Below, piece after piece: positions 27,132 through 36,497 of a stretch of DNA of 64,000 nt. A model generated the notes under the pieces. That model worked only from the letters and a program-made list of their open reading frames with translations. It was not told the DNA's origin and ran no database searches. Source of the stretch: an uncultured Granulosicoccaceae bacterium (GTDB taxonomy: Bacteria; Pseudomonadota; Gammaproteobacteria; Granulosicoccales; Granulosicoccaceae). The position numbers and the translations under genes are program-made. The DNA is taken from NCBI GenBank assembly GCA_938041955.1, contig CALISD010000122.1, positions 1 through 64,000 on the forward strand, read 5' to 3'. Numbering within the stretch: the stretch's first letter is position 1; every line of letters starts with the position of its first letter.

Positions 27132-30077
27132 TTACACCATCATCTGCTGCCAGATCTGTATCACTGCGTCGCGCTGTTGCTTGGCAACATCATTGACGTG
27201 CAATACACCATCTTGCAATTGCATCGATTGTTTGTGATAAAGCCCACGCAGATAAAGATAGGCCTCTGCCAGTTGGCTGGCTTCCCCGGCACTGAGGAAC
27301 CCGCCAGACTGAAGCCCCTCAATCTGCCGAACATTATCTGAATAGGCGAGCAATTCGCTGTGATCTTTGGCGTTCTTTAAAACCAGATATTGAACCATAA
27401 ACTCAATATCAGCGATACCTCCACTGCCTTGCTTAAGGTCAAACTGATCATCAGAACCGCGATCAAGTTCACTGCGCATGCGTTCGCGCATATCCCTCAC
27501 CTCGGTTTTGAGCTCAGCAAGCTTCACCCCACTTTGCAATACTTTTGCACGGACCGATTTAAACTTTTCAGTCAACTCCTGATTGCCCACCACCACTCTG
27601 GTTCGAACCAGCGCCTGATGCTCCCAGGTCCAGGCGCTATTGAGCTGATAGTCTTCAAACGCTGTCAGCGAAATAACCAACACCCCTGAACGGCCATTCG
27701 GTCGCAAGCGGGTGTCTATTTCGTATAACACCCCCGCCGGTGTGGTAGTGGTGAGGAAGTGAACCAGCTTTTGTGCCATGCGAGCAAAGTAGACCTGACT
27801 CTCCAGCGGCCGCTCTCCATTGCTCTGTTGAATCTCACCGTCACTTTGATGAAGAAAAACAATATCCAGATCAGATCCATAGCCAAGCTCAATGCCACCC
27901 AGCTTTCCATATGCCACTACAGCAAACTCCGCCTTGACGAGTTTGCCATCCACTTTACTCTGAACTTGTCCGTGGCGCCGCTCCATTTCGTTGGTCACTA
28001 TTTCTGTTGCCACCTGCAACACAGCCTCGGCCAACCACGTCAATGCATCACTGACTTTCATAACCGATATCGCACCACTGATATCAGCAGCGGCAATTCT
28101 CACCGTGCGGGCTTGTTGGAAATGTCGCACACGATCCATCAGTTCGCCGAGATCATCTGCATCAACAAGCGCCAATTCCAACTTCAGCGCTTTGACATTT
28201 TCATCAACCGTTTCAACTACCGCCACCCTGCCAATATCAAGCAACTCATCAAGCACCATAGGATGACCGGAAATGTACTCAGCTAACCAGGGGCTTTGCG
28301 AAAGCAAATGCAAAAGATTCGATAACGTCGCATCGCTGTCAGCCAGTAATTGCAGGTACCCGCTGCGACCGGATATCGAATGTAATATTTCAAGTAGTCT
28401 TTTTAAACAATCGCTGTGCGCCGACAACACCTGACCATCAGCCTGCGATGCACCGCTGATCAGGCGCAGACTCACAGGCATTAGCTGATCAATCAATTCT
28501 CTGGAGCGACTCAGATATCGAACGTAGCGACCACTGCGATAGAACTCCCGCAGTATCGACTCAATTTCACTGGCGTCGTTAAGACCACACTCAGTGAGAA
28601 TTTCAATATGTCTGTCTTTGTCTTTTTCACCATCTCTAATTTGAAGACATATATCCACCAGCGGATTGGAGTCACTACTGTCCTCAGCATCAAAACTAAA
28701 GACAAGATCAAAATGCTTCTGCACAAAATTCTGACGCTGCATTAACTCTTGTTCGAACGCTTCGTAAGTTTTGTAGCAAAGGCTGAGTGCCAAGCGTCGC
28801 TTGTCAACTTCCGTTTCCGGTAATTCATGAGTCTGTTGATCGTTGACCATTTGCAATCGATTTTCAATTTTACGCAGAAAGTCATAACTGAAAAGCAGCT
28901 CATCGACCTCTTTATCACCTAAGAGATTTAAATCTGCAATAGCACGCAAAGAAGCACGCAACCCCGTATTCTGTAGTGTTTGATCACGGCCACCGCGCAC
29001 CAGCTGGAAAGATTGCGTGATAAATTCAATCTCACGAATACCACCACGACCCAGTTTTATATCAACATGTGAATCCTCTTTTTCAACCTTAACGCCAATT
29101 TGGCGCTTCAGGTCTCGCAATGAGTCAAACACAGAATAATCAAGATAACGACGATAAATAAAGGGTCTGAGCAAAGACTGCAAGCCCACCCTGTCTTCTT
29201 CACTACCGCAGATTACGCGAGCTTTTATCCACGCAAATCTTTCCCAATCACGTCCCTGAGTTACCAGATAATTTTCCATTGCATCAAGGTTAATAACCAA
29301 TGGACCACTGCGCCCCAGAGGTCGCAGGCGCATATCAACCCGATAGACAAACCCGTCGCTGGTCACCGCGTCTAAAAACTTGATTGCCAACTGACCGACA
29401 CGTCGAAAATAATCCTCGTTATCTATGGACTTATTGCCATCAGTCTCACCCGCCTCGCTGTGCAGAAAAACCAAATCAACATCAGAGGAAAAGTTGAGCT
29501 CTCCACCACCGAGCTTACCCATTCCAACTACCATCAGCGATTGGCGCTGACCGTCCTCAGACACAGGGTGACCGAAGCGTTCAGCCAGTGATCGTTCAGC
29601 CCTACTCACCGCATTCTCAATACAAACATCCGCCAGATCTGACAATGATTGCAACACATCAGGGACTGGTGCAATCCCGGTTAGATCATGCAGTGCGATC
29701 ACCCCTAACCTGATATGCCGAAACTCTCGCAGCTGTTGCATATAGAGGTTTTGATCGTCGTCATTCACCACCTCAGTGAGTGCGTTCAACTGGCTTTGCA
29801 TCGCACTTTTACCAGGTACGGAACCACTACCGGCTAGTACCGTATTGATCCACTCTTCACTATAGCGCTCGACCACAGACGCCAGGAACGGGCTGCAGCT
29901 AAGTGCAAAATGCAATTGGCCTTCGTTAATAAATTCACTTACCAGCAAGCGCTCAAGACCAGCTGCCTTGAGCGCCTGAAAGGCGTCCGCTGCACCTTCT
30001 TCAAAACGAATTAAATCAGCGCGGTTCGCCTTGATAAATTCATCAACGGAAATACAGTTAGATAGTTTCATCTTCAT
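27132..30077 (-). CDS. glnE: glutamine synthetase adenylyltransferase/deadenylase GlnE
   Basis: Bifunctional enzyme that adds and removes AMP on glutamine synthetase in response to PII and glutamine. 981 residues, slightly longer than E. coli. It has two nucleotidyltransferase domains: the N-terminal one with GGGELNFSSDVDLVFLH (removing activity) and the C-terminal one with GGIELGYGSDLDIVFLH (adding activity). Each is followed by its R-rich ditch (DMRLRPLGRSGPLV and DTRLRPNGRSGVLV). A 20-bp near-palindrome lies just upstream of its start. Confidence 0.97.
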   Translation of the reverse strand: MKMKLSNCISVDEFIKANRADLIRFEEGAADAFQALKAAGLERLLVSEFINEGQLHFALSCSPFLASVVERYSEEWINTVLAGSGSVPGKSAMQSQLNALTEVVNDDDQNLYMQQLREFRHIRLGVIALHDLTGIAPVPDVLQSLSDLADVCIENAVSRAERSLAERFGHPVSEDGQRQSLMVVGMGKLGGGELNFSSDVDLVFLHSEAGETDGNKSIDNEDYFRRVGQLAIKFLDAVTSDGFVYRVDMRLRPLGRSGPLVINLDAMENYLVTQGRDWERFAWIKARVICGSEEDRVGLQSLLRPFIYRRYLDYSVFDSLRDLKRQIGVKVEKEDSHVDIKLGRGGIREIEFITQSFQLVRGGRDQTLQNTGLRASLRAIADLNLLGDKEVDELLFSYDFLRKIENRLQMVNDQQTHELPETEVDKRRLALSLCYKTYEAFEQELMQRQNFVQKHFDLVFSFDAEDSSDSNPLVDICLQIRDGEKDKDRHIEILTECGLNDASEIESILREFYRSGRYVRYLSRSRELIDQLMPVSLRLISGASQADGQVLSAHSDCLKRLLEILHSISGRSGYLQLLADSDATLSNLLHLLSQSPWLAEYISGHPMVLDELLDIGRVAVVETVDENVKALKLELALVDADDLGELMDRVRHFQQARTVRIAAADISGAISVMKVSDALTWLAEAVLQVATEIVTNEMERRHGQVQSKVDGKLVKAEFAVVAYGKLGGIELGYGSDLDIVFLHQSDGEIQQSNGERPLESQVYFARMAQKLVHFLTTTTPAGVLYEIDTRLRPNGRSGVLVISLTAFEDYQLNSAWTWEHQALVRTRVVVGNQELTEKFKSVRAKVLQSGVKLAELKTEVRDMRERMRSELDRGSDDQFDLKQGSGGIADIEFMVQYLVLKNAKDHSELLAYSDNVRQIEGLQSGGFLSAGEASQLAEAYLYLRGLYHKQSMQLQDGVLHVNDVAKQQRDAVIQIWQQMMV

Positions 30078-30436
30078 TAATCAACAGGGCATCTTGTTTG
30101 TTTTGCAAAGCAAACACACCTCAATGGATAGGTATTGGTTCCAACAGGAACCCTATGGAAACAGACTTGTAAGCGAGCGGATCAGGCCAGCACGTCCATC
30201 CCGAGCGCCGCGCCTCCCCGATCACACTCTGAGTATCGTTTTCAGGGGAAGCAAAAACACAGTTATTTTTACCGTACAATAGAGGTTGTGAGTCCTGACC
30301 TGATGGAAAGACACCAGCACATCATCAAATATACAGATGTCTGAATTAATAGACCAAATTTGTCACCACGTAAGCACAGCCAATATCGGTTATCAGACAA
30401 GAGACAACCCACCCGGGTACTAAAGGATATTAAGCA
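30078..30436. other. divergent intergenic region, glnE / ABC ATPase
   Basis: 359 bases without a credible gene. It holds a near-palindrome at 30096-30115, a stem-loop GGTTCC-AACA-GGAACC at 30137-30152 and a weak -10 box TACAAT near 30275 reading toward the ABC ATPase. Both flanking promoters should lie here. Confidence 0.5.
30096..30115. promoter_or_regulatory. near-perfect palindrome upstream of glnE
   Basis: GTTTGTTTTGCAAAGCAAAC is symmetric at nine of ten positions and ends 18 bp before the glnE start codon. Size and symmetry suit an operator for a dimeric regulator, but I do not recognise the regulator and chance is possible. Confidence 0.35.
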
Positions 30437-31483
30437 TTGAATCAGTTCGAGCTCAACCAGGTCAGTATCAACATAGAAAAGACCAGTATCGTGCACGATG
30501 TTAGCTTCTCGCTGCTCGACGGACAAATCGGCTGCCTTCTCGGCCCCAGCGGCTCAGGGAAAACCACCTTGCTACGGGCAATTGCCGGCTTCCAGCCAAT
30601 TTGCGCCGGCACGATCGTAGTGCGTGGCGATACAGTAAGTGACAAGAACTCAATGGTACCTGCTGAAAAGCGACGTATCGGAATGATGTTTCAGGATCTG
30701 GCGTTGTTTCCCCACCTGAGCGTCGCCGACAACATCGCATTTGGACTCAACTCCGGCCGCAAAGAATCAATCAAACGAGTTGATGAACTACTGGCCATCG
30801 TAAACATGCAATCACTGAAAAACCAATTCCCACATGAATTATCTGGTGGTCAACAACAACGTGTTGCATTAATGCGTGCCATGGCACCCAAACCAGATCT
30901 CATGCTGCTGGACGAACCATTCAGTGCTCAAGATACCGAACTGCGGGTGCAACTGGTTCAGGAAGTCAGAGATATTTTAAAACAAGATGGCGTAACAGCG
31001 ATCCTCGTCACTCATGATCAACACGAAGCGTTTGCCATTGCTGACTCGATAGGTGTGTTGAATAATGGCCGTCTCTCACAATGGGATGACGCCTACAACC
31101 TGTATCACACTCCTGCAAATCGATTTGTCGCAGACTTCGTCGGTGAGGGTGTTTTTATATGCGGAAATATTATCGATAGCAACACCGTACAAACCGAGCT
31201 GGGCAATGTGAATGGAGAATTATCCACCGATTTGCCCAGCGGAGTTCAGGTTGATTTACTCATCAGACCCGACGACATCATACACGACGACTACAGCACC
31301 TATAGAGGCACTGTTTTAAAGAAAAGTTTTCGTGGTGCTGACCATCTCTATACGTTGCGTATGCCTGGAGGCACCAACGTTATGTGCCTGGCACCCAGCC
31401 ACCACGACCATAAACTGGGTGAAAGCATTGGTGTCAGGCTACGTCTGGATCATCTTGTAGCCTTTCCCAACAGTGATTCCTGA
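30437..31483 (+). CDS. FbpC-like ABC transporter ATPase (orphan)
   Basis: 348-residue ATPase like those of ferric-iron importers (FbpC/AfuC). Walker A GPSGSGKTT (36-44), signature LSGGQQQRVALMRA, Walker B LMLLDEPFSAQD, then a TOBE-like C-terminus with VDLLIRPDDIIHDD. The start is TTG 30437: an in-frame stop lies two codons upstream, no other early start exists, and AAAGGA lies about nine bases before it. No permease or binding-protein gene is adjacent, so the partners must be elsewhere or the ATPase is shared. Confidence 0.88.
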   Translation: MNQFELNQVSINIEKTSIVHDVSFSLLDGQIGCLLGPSGSGKTTLLRAIAGFQPICAGTIVVRGDTVSDKNSMVPAEKRRIGMMFQDLALFPHLSVADNIAFGLNSGRKESIKRVDELLAIVNMQSLKNQFPHELSGGQQQRVALMRAMAPKPDLMLLDEPFSAQDTELRVQLVQEVRDILKQDGVTAILVTHDQHEAFAIADSIGVLNNGRLSQWDDAYNLYHTPANRFVADFVGEGVFICGNIIDSNTVQTELGNVNGELSTDLPSGVQVDLLIRPDDIIHDDYSTYRGTVLKKSFRGADHLYTLRMPGGTNVMCLAPSHHDHKLGESIGVRLRLDHLVAFPNSDS

Positions 31484-31506
31484 ATATCAAATCAGTCAAT
31501 CCGACC

Positions 31507-32469
31507 TTATTCAGCTATCCAGGATCTCTGATAAAACAGCACATTGTCGATGTAGTCCAGACGTCTCATCTCCCGATCATATCTGACCTGTAGAGCGCTT
31601 CCGGACTGAGATATAAACTGACGTGCCAAAGCCGGCAGTTCAAACTCACCATCGTCAGCGACCTGGCACTCCATATCTGCGAAACCTATAAAAACCCCGG
31701 CGGCATCATACTCAAGAAATTTGATCGTCATTGAGGTTCGCGGATCGCTATCAGGAACCCATGAATATACAGAGTCAGCATCAACCGCTACACCGACTTG
31801 AGGAGACGTTCGTACAGGAGCAGCCGGCTCATAAAGACGGTAAGCCGCGACGGTTGGAAATTCACCACCAGGTATTGATAATGTTGCATCGGCAGGCAGC
31901 GCACCGGTCTGGTTATTTCGAACGACATATTGTAAATCAGACCCCTGATCGATTATGGTCCATGGGCCGGACGGTGTATTAATCACGACGCTCTGGCCTC
32001 CATTCACATACGGAGGATCTCCTGTACTTCCGCTACTTCCACCACTGCCGGTGTTGGGAGAAGTTGAAAGGCCTTCTATTGTGCAGTTATCGTTGTCCCA
32101 AAGATCGTTATAAAAATCGATGATATCCTGTACGGACGTATTGGCGTTGTAGCGCAATGTCGCCACTTTTGCATAACCGCTACCAGGTGTATTGCTCGCA
32201 GATCGGAACACCCTGACACTCGCGAGCCATGGCCCGGCGATGTCACTGGCGTTTTGATTATCAAGACCGTAAACCGACATAGCCGGGTAGTCCACTCTGC
32301 CACCAGTCGGCTGAACCTCAGTTCCTCCGCCAGACCCACCACCACACGCTGCCAGAATTGCAGAAATGCAGCAGGTAGTGACAGCCCCAAACCAATTTTT
32401 GCGGGATATTAGGTTTTTTTCAGACGATGCTTTGTCACACCAGAAATTCACAGATGAAGGCACTTGCAT
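31507..32469 (-). CDS. unrecognised lipoprotein
   Basis: 320 residues. A long N-region (about 25 residues) precedes a hydrophobic stretch and lipobox LAAC (Cys42) followed by a Gly-rich linker, so it is probably a lipoprotein; Gly after the Cys does not suggest inner-membrane retention. The body is Ser/Gly/Asp-rich with predicted strands (SVYSWVPDSDPRTSMTIKFL) and no motif I know. A ribosome site AGGAA precedes ATG 32469. It is the last gene before the convergent ABC ATPase gene. Function unknown. Confidence 0.75.
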   Translation of the reverse strand: MQVPSSVNFWCDKASSEKNLISRKNWFGAVTTCCISAILAACGGGSGGGTEVQPTGGRVDYPAMSVYGLDNQNASDIAGPWLASVRVFRSASNTPGSGYAKVATLRYNANTSVQDIIDFYNDLWDNDNCTIEGLSTSPNTGSGGSSGSTGDPPYVNGGQSVVINTPSGPWTIIDQGSDLQYVVRNNQTGALPADATLSIPGGEFPTVAAYRLYEPAAPVRTSPQVGVAVDADSVYSWVPDSDPRTSMTIKFLEYDAAGVFIGFADMECQVADDGEFELPALARQFISQSGSALQVRYDREMRRLDYIDNVLFYQRSWIAE

Positions 32470-32663
32470 AATTCTTCCTCACAAACTGAATCAGCCAAAG
32501 ATTGCTGATCATAGAAACCCACCCAGGGGCGCACGACGATACCTGTCGTGAAACTATCACAAGCGAGATGCTTTTTAAATAAGTAATAAGGCGGCTTCAA
32601 TTACTCGTGTCACAACAATCCATTGAGTAAAAATGATAGTTAACTAAAAACCGGAGGGAAGCA

Positions 32664-32999
32664 CTAGTTTTCAGTAGCATCGCGGGATTTTTTTATCGCA
32701 CGCTTAAGGAAGATCCTCATTTCCTTCGCCGCTTGCTTGTCTCCCTTGGTTTCAGCAACCTCAATACCCTGTTCATAAGTTTCGATAGCGTTCTTGTAGG
32801 CACCTGTATCAACATAACACCGACCAAGCAACTTCCAGGCAGCACTGAACTGGGCGTCAAATTCCAATGCTTTGATTAAGTGCACAATTGCGTCGGTAAC
32901 CCGTGACTCAGAAACATACGCATTCGCAAGTGAGTACCGCAACAGGCCACTATCCGGCCCCTTTACTAATAGCCCTTCAAAGGTTTCGCTGCTGGGCAT
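32664..32999 (-). CDS. tetratricopeptide-repeat protein
   Basis: 111 residues containing about two TPR units: YSLANAYVSESRVTDAIVHL with ALEFD, then AWKLLGRCYVDTGAYKNAIE with YEQGIE, and a basic C-terminal helix. Such small TPR proteins serve as scaffolds. It starts two bases after the stop of the methyltransferase gene on the same strand and is likely co-translated with it. No specific partner can be named. Confidence 0.8.
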   Translation of the reverse strand: MPSSETFEGLLVKGPDSGLLRYSLANAYVSESRVTDAIVHLIKALEFDAQFSAAWKLLGRCYVDTGAYKNAIETYEQGIEVAETKGDKQAAKEMRIFLKRAIKKSRDATEN

Positions 33000-33001
33000 A
33001 G

Positions 33002-33580
33002 TTACTCTCGACGTTGTGCCACCAGATAAGATTGATTACGTTGTCCGTATGAAGCATCGCCGACAGTGGACAAATCGCTATAGACAAGCACTTTCAAACC
33101 ACTGAACAGTGATAACAGTTCGTTTGATTCTAACAAATATGCCGGACTGCCCGGGCCACAATTCACATCGGTTTTATCTAAAACAAATGTTTGATAAAAC
33201 AGTAATCCACCAGGTGCAAGTGCATCTTTAATTGCCATGGAGATTGATCGGTCAAGAAAATGAGAGACAACAATCACGTCATATAGCTTTACGCTATCCA
33301 GGTCAATCGCTTCGCAGCGCGCATCTATTAACGAATGCTTAAACCCCGCCACCTTTTTAATAGCTTCGGCAGAGATATCGATGGCAGTTGTTTCAAGTCC
33401 AGCGCGGGCAAGAAACAACGCATTACCGCCGAGGCCGCAGGCAACATCGAGTGCCCGTCCAGAGCTCGGTAGTAGATATTTAAATTCTGAAAGAACATAG
33501 CAAGGCTCGGGAATCGCTGTCGTATCCTTCTTTAAATAGATACGGTCCCATTTATCTCGTATGCGCTCCAGATCCTGCAC
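33002..33580 (-). CDS. class I SAM-dependent methyltransferase (TehB-like)
   Basis: 192 residues from GTG 33580, which overlaps the trkH stop as TAGTG behind a GGAG ribosome site; the longer frame to 33658 would lie inside trkH. SAM motif ALDVACGLGGNALFLARAG, acidic loop AIDISAEAI and motif IV YDVIVVSHFLDRS. The arrangement PCYVLSEFKYLLPSSG before the SAM motif is like TehB/UbiE-type small-molecule methyltransferases. Substrate unknown. Confidence 0.85.
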   Translation of the reverse strand: MQDLERIRDKWDRIYLKKDTTAIPEPCYVLSEFKYLLPSSGRALDVACGLGGNALFLARAGLETTAIDISAEAIKKVAGFKHSLIDARCEAIDLDSVKLYDVIVVSHFLDRSISMAIKDALAPGGLLFYQTFVLDKTDVNCGPGSPAYLLESNELLSLFSGLKVLVYSDLSTVGDASYGQRNQSYLVAQRRE

Positions 33581-35028
33581 TACTTTCTCCAGAAATGCGG
33601 CGTGAGCAATACCAGAAGTGTAAAGATCTCCAGTCGCCCCAGCAACATCGCAAAACATAAGATACCTAACTGCACCCCATTCAGAGAACTGTAGTTTGAA
33701 CCAACATCACCCAACCCGGGGCCCAGATTGTTAAGGCAAGCGACAACCGCTGAAAAAGCAGTTTCCTGATCGAGCCCGGTTGCCATTAACACCAACAACA
33801 TGACAGCAAGAATAATCACATACGCTGCAAAGAAACCCCACACCGCATCAATGACGCGCGGCGGAATTGATTTGCGACCGACCTTTACCGGCAGTACCGC
33901 ATGTGGATGTACCATGCGTACCAGCTCACGCATGCCCTGCTTAATCAAAAGCAAAACACGAATCACTTTCATGCCGCCACCGGTTGACCCGGCACAGCCA
34001 CCGACAAAGCTTGCAAACAACAACAGCACCGGAAGAAACCCCGGCCAATTGAAATATTCAGCGGTAGTAAAGCCCGTCGTAGTGGCTATAGACACGACCT
34101 GAAACACGCCCCTGAAAAACGAATTGGTAATATCTGCCGTCTGGGTAATATAAAGGTAACCAACAGTCACTACTCCCAAAAAGAAGATAATGCCGACATA
34201 CGTTTTAAACTCTGCATCATCAATGTAGCCGCCAAGTGACATGGATCGCAGGGCAATATAATGCAGCGCAAAGTTCACTCCGGAGATAAACATAAACACC
34301 ACAGCAACCATTTCGATCGCGTTACTTTGAAAATAACCAATACTAGCGTCATGGGTTGAAAACCCACCGATCGCGACGGTTGAAAAACTGTGTCCAACTG
34401 CATCAAAAAGCGGCATCCCCGCCGCCCAGTAGGCAATCATACAGGCGATGGTCAGACCAAAGTAGATATACCAGAGTAGCTTTGCGGTCTCACCCACACG
34501 TGGCGTTATTTTTTCTTTTTGAGGCCCGGGAGTTTCCGCTCTGAATAGCTGCATACCGCCCCCCATACCCAGCAATGGCAGAATCGCTACTGCCAATACG
34601 ATAATCCCCATGCCGCCAAGCCACTGAACCAACTGGCGATACAAAAGAATGGCTTGCGGTAGGGTATCGAGCCCGACAATCACGGTAGCACCGGTGGTGG
34701 TGAACCCTGATAAAGATTCAAACACGCTTTGTGCTATCGTCAGATTGAGCTGCTCATCCAGATAAAGTGGGATGGCACCAAACACACCAAGTACCGCCCA
34801 GAACATCACCACAATGATGTAACCATCGGTCGATTTGATGGGTGATTGTAATTTCCTCAATGGCAGAAAAGTGACTAAACCAATAGTAAGCGTCACGGCA
34901 AAGGCGACGAAGAAAGACCGGGCGGAGCCGTCCTGGTAGTACAGAGAAACCAGGCCGGGTATAAACATGGTCAGGCTGAAGATAGACAGCAACAATCCCA
35001 GTACTTTTAATACAATCAGGCTTTGCAT
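33580..35028 (-). CDS. trkH: Trk potassium uptake channel TrkH
   Basis: Membrane channel of the Trk system, regulated by cytosolic TrkA. ATG 35028 gives 482 residues, close to E. coli TrkH; a TTG four codons earlier is also possible. The four selectivity-filter loops of the SKT family are visible: SGFTTTGATV, FSTVAIGGFSTHD, ATTTGFTTAEY and the fourth near NNLGPGLGDVG. The C-terminal LGRLEIFTLLVLLTPHFW is conserved. trkA lies just upstream on the same strand. Confidence 0.97.
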   Translation of the reverse strand: MQSLIVLKVLGLLLSIFSLTMFIPGLVSLYYQDGSARSFFVAFAVTLTIGLVTFLPLRKLQSPIKSTDGYIIVVMFWAVLGVFGAIPLYLDEQLNLTIAQSVFESLSGFTTTGATVIVGLDTLPQAILLYRQLVQWLGGMGIIVLAVAILPLLGMGGGMQLFRAETPGPQKEKITPRVGETAKLLWYIYFGLTIACMIAYWAAGMPLFDAVGHSFSTVAIGGFSTHDASIGYFQSNAIEMVAVVFMFISGVNFALHYIALRSMSLGGYIDDAEFKTYVGIIFFLGVVTVGYLYITQTADITNSFFRGVFQVVSIATTTGFTTAEYFNWPGFLPVLLLFASFVGGCAGSTGGGMKVIRVLLLIKQGMRELVRMVHPHAVLPVKVGRKSIPPRVIDAVWGFFAAYVIILAVMLLVLMATGLDQETAFSAVVACLNNLGPGLGDVGSNYSSLNGVQLGILCFAMLLGRLEIFTLLVLLTPHFWRK

Positions 35029-35071
35029 TACGAATTGCAATCCCTGTCGCCGCAGCAGAAACCAATACGCA

Positions 35072-36442
35072 TTAGTAGATCACACCTACCTGGAACAGGT
35101 TTTCAACTTCAGGGATCAATGTTTTGTCGACCAAAAAGATAATGACATGGTCCTCGGCTTCAATTTCCAATTCGTTATGACCAATGATCACCTGATTGCC
35201 TCGAACCACAGCACCGATTACGGTACCGGAACCTAACGGAAGTTCAGAGATTTTACGCCCGACAACATCTGACGTGTCTTTATCACCGTGCGCAATTGCC
35301 TCAAGTGCCTCTGCCATACCACGACGTAGCGAATGCACAGCTACCACGTCACCACGACGCACATGGCGCAACAAAGCACCAATGGTCACGTTGTGCGGCG
35401 ATATTGCCACATCAATAAAACCCCGCTCGACCAAGTCAACGTAAGCCGGCCGGTTGATAAGAGACATAACACTTCGAGCGCCCATCTTCCTTGCTACCAT
35501 GGCCGATAATATATTGGCTTCATCATCATTGGTAAGCGCACAGAAGAGATCCATTGAATTTACATTTTCTTCTAGCAATAGATCCTGATCAGCAACATCG
35601 CCGCACAACACCAATGCACTATGCAAAGACTCAGCTAGCTTTTCCGCCCGCTCTGGATTCTTTTCAACAATCTTTACCCGGTACTTGGATTCCAATCGTT
35701 GCGCTAATGCCATGCCTATGTTTCCGCCACCGGCGATCATGACATGCTTAGACGGCTTATCCGGCTGATGGAACTGCTCCATGATGGAAACCGTATGGCC
35801 TTTTGCGGCAATATAAAAAACAATATCGCCTTCTTTGATAATAGCCTTGTCCGGCATCACCGGATCATTGTCGCGATAAATCGCTGCGATACAAACCCCG
35901 ACGTGTGGTAGCAATTCGTTAATAGCATCTGCCGGCTTACCTGTCATGGGTGCTGCAGCCTCTGCGATCACACCGACCAGCCTAACCCTTCCATCTGCAA
36001 AGTCGACCACTTGCAAAGCACCCGGGTGCTGAATGATTCTTTCTATGTGGTCAGTCACGAGTCGCTCTGGACTAATCAGGACATCAATCGGAATATGTTT
36101 CTTTTGAAATAAAGTTTCTTTTTCCTCTAAATATTCCTGTGACCGGACGCGCGCAATTCTACTCGTGGTTTTGAACAGCGTGTAGGCAATTTGACAGGCG
36201 ATCATGTTGGTTTCATCGCTATTGGTTGCAGCGATTATCATATCGGCATCTTCAGCGCCTGCCTGGCGCAGCACGTGTGGGTGCGCAGCATGTCCATACA
36301 CTGTGCGTAAATCAATACGATTCTGCAGCTCCTGCAGCGTATTCATATCGGTATCAACCACCGTCACGTCGTTGTTTTCGCTGGCGAGATTCTGAGCGAC
36401 GGTTGAACCCACCTGCCCGGCACCAAGTACAATAATCTTCAA
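35072..36442 (-). CDS. trkA: Trk system NAD-binding regulator TrkA
   Basis: Peripheral subunit that gates TrkH. 456 residues with the duplicated RCK layout: Rossmann motif IIVLGAGQVGSTVAQNL at the N-terminus and VMIAGGGNIGMALAQRL near residue 232, each followed by an RCK-C domain. Closely spaced with trkH (43 nt). ntrX lies 55 nt upstream on the same strand. Confidence 0.98.
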   Translation of the reverse strand: MKIIVLGAGQVGSTVAQNLASENNDVTVVDTDMNTLQELQNRIDLRTVYGHAAHPHVLRQAGAEDADMIIAATNSDETNMIACQIAYTLFKTTSRIARVRSQEYLEEKETLFQKKHIPIDVLISPERLVTDHIERIIQHPGALQVVDFADGRVRLVGVIAEAAAPMTGKPADAINELLPHVGVCIAAIYRDNDPVMPDKAIIKEGDIVFYIAAKGHTVSIMEQFHQPDKPSKHVMIAGGGNIGMALAQRLESKYRVKIVEKNPERAEKLAESLHSALVLCGDVADQDLLLEENVNSMDLFCALTNDDEANILSAMVARKMGARSVMSLINRPAYVDLVERGFIDVAISPHNVTIGALLRHVRRGDVVAVHSLRRGMAEALEAIAHGDKDTSDVVGRKISELPLGSGTVIGAVVRGNQVIIGHNELEIEAEDHVIIFLVDKTLIPEVENLFQVGVIY

Positions 36443-36497
36443 GAATCTATCCTTTGGTTACCGGAATGATCAATGCTTCAGCACGACCGTATAACTA

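Noticed and set aside
32520..32560. ACGACAGGTATCGTCGTGCG on the minus strand, similar to the repeat's 3' arm
   Set aside because: It is a self-contained hairpin ACGAC/GTCGT with no core or 5' arm; similarity is short.
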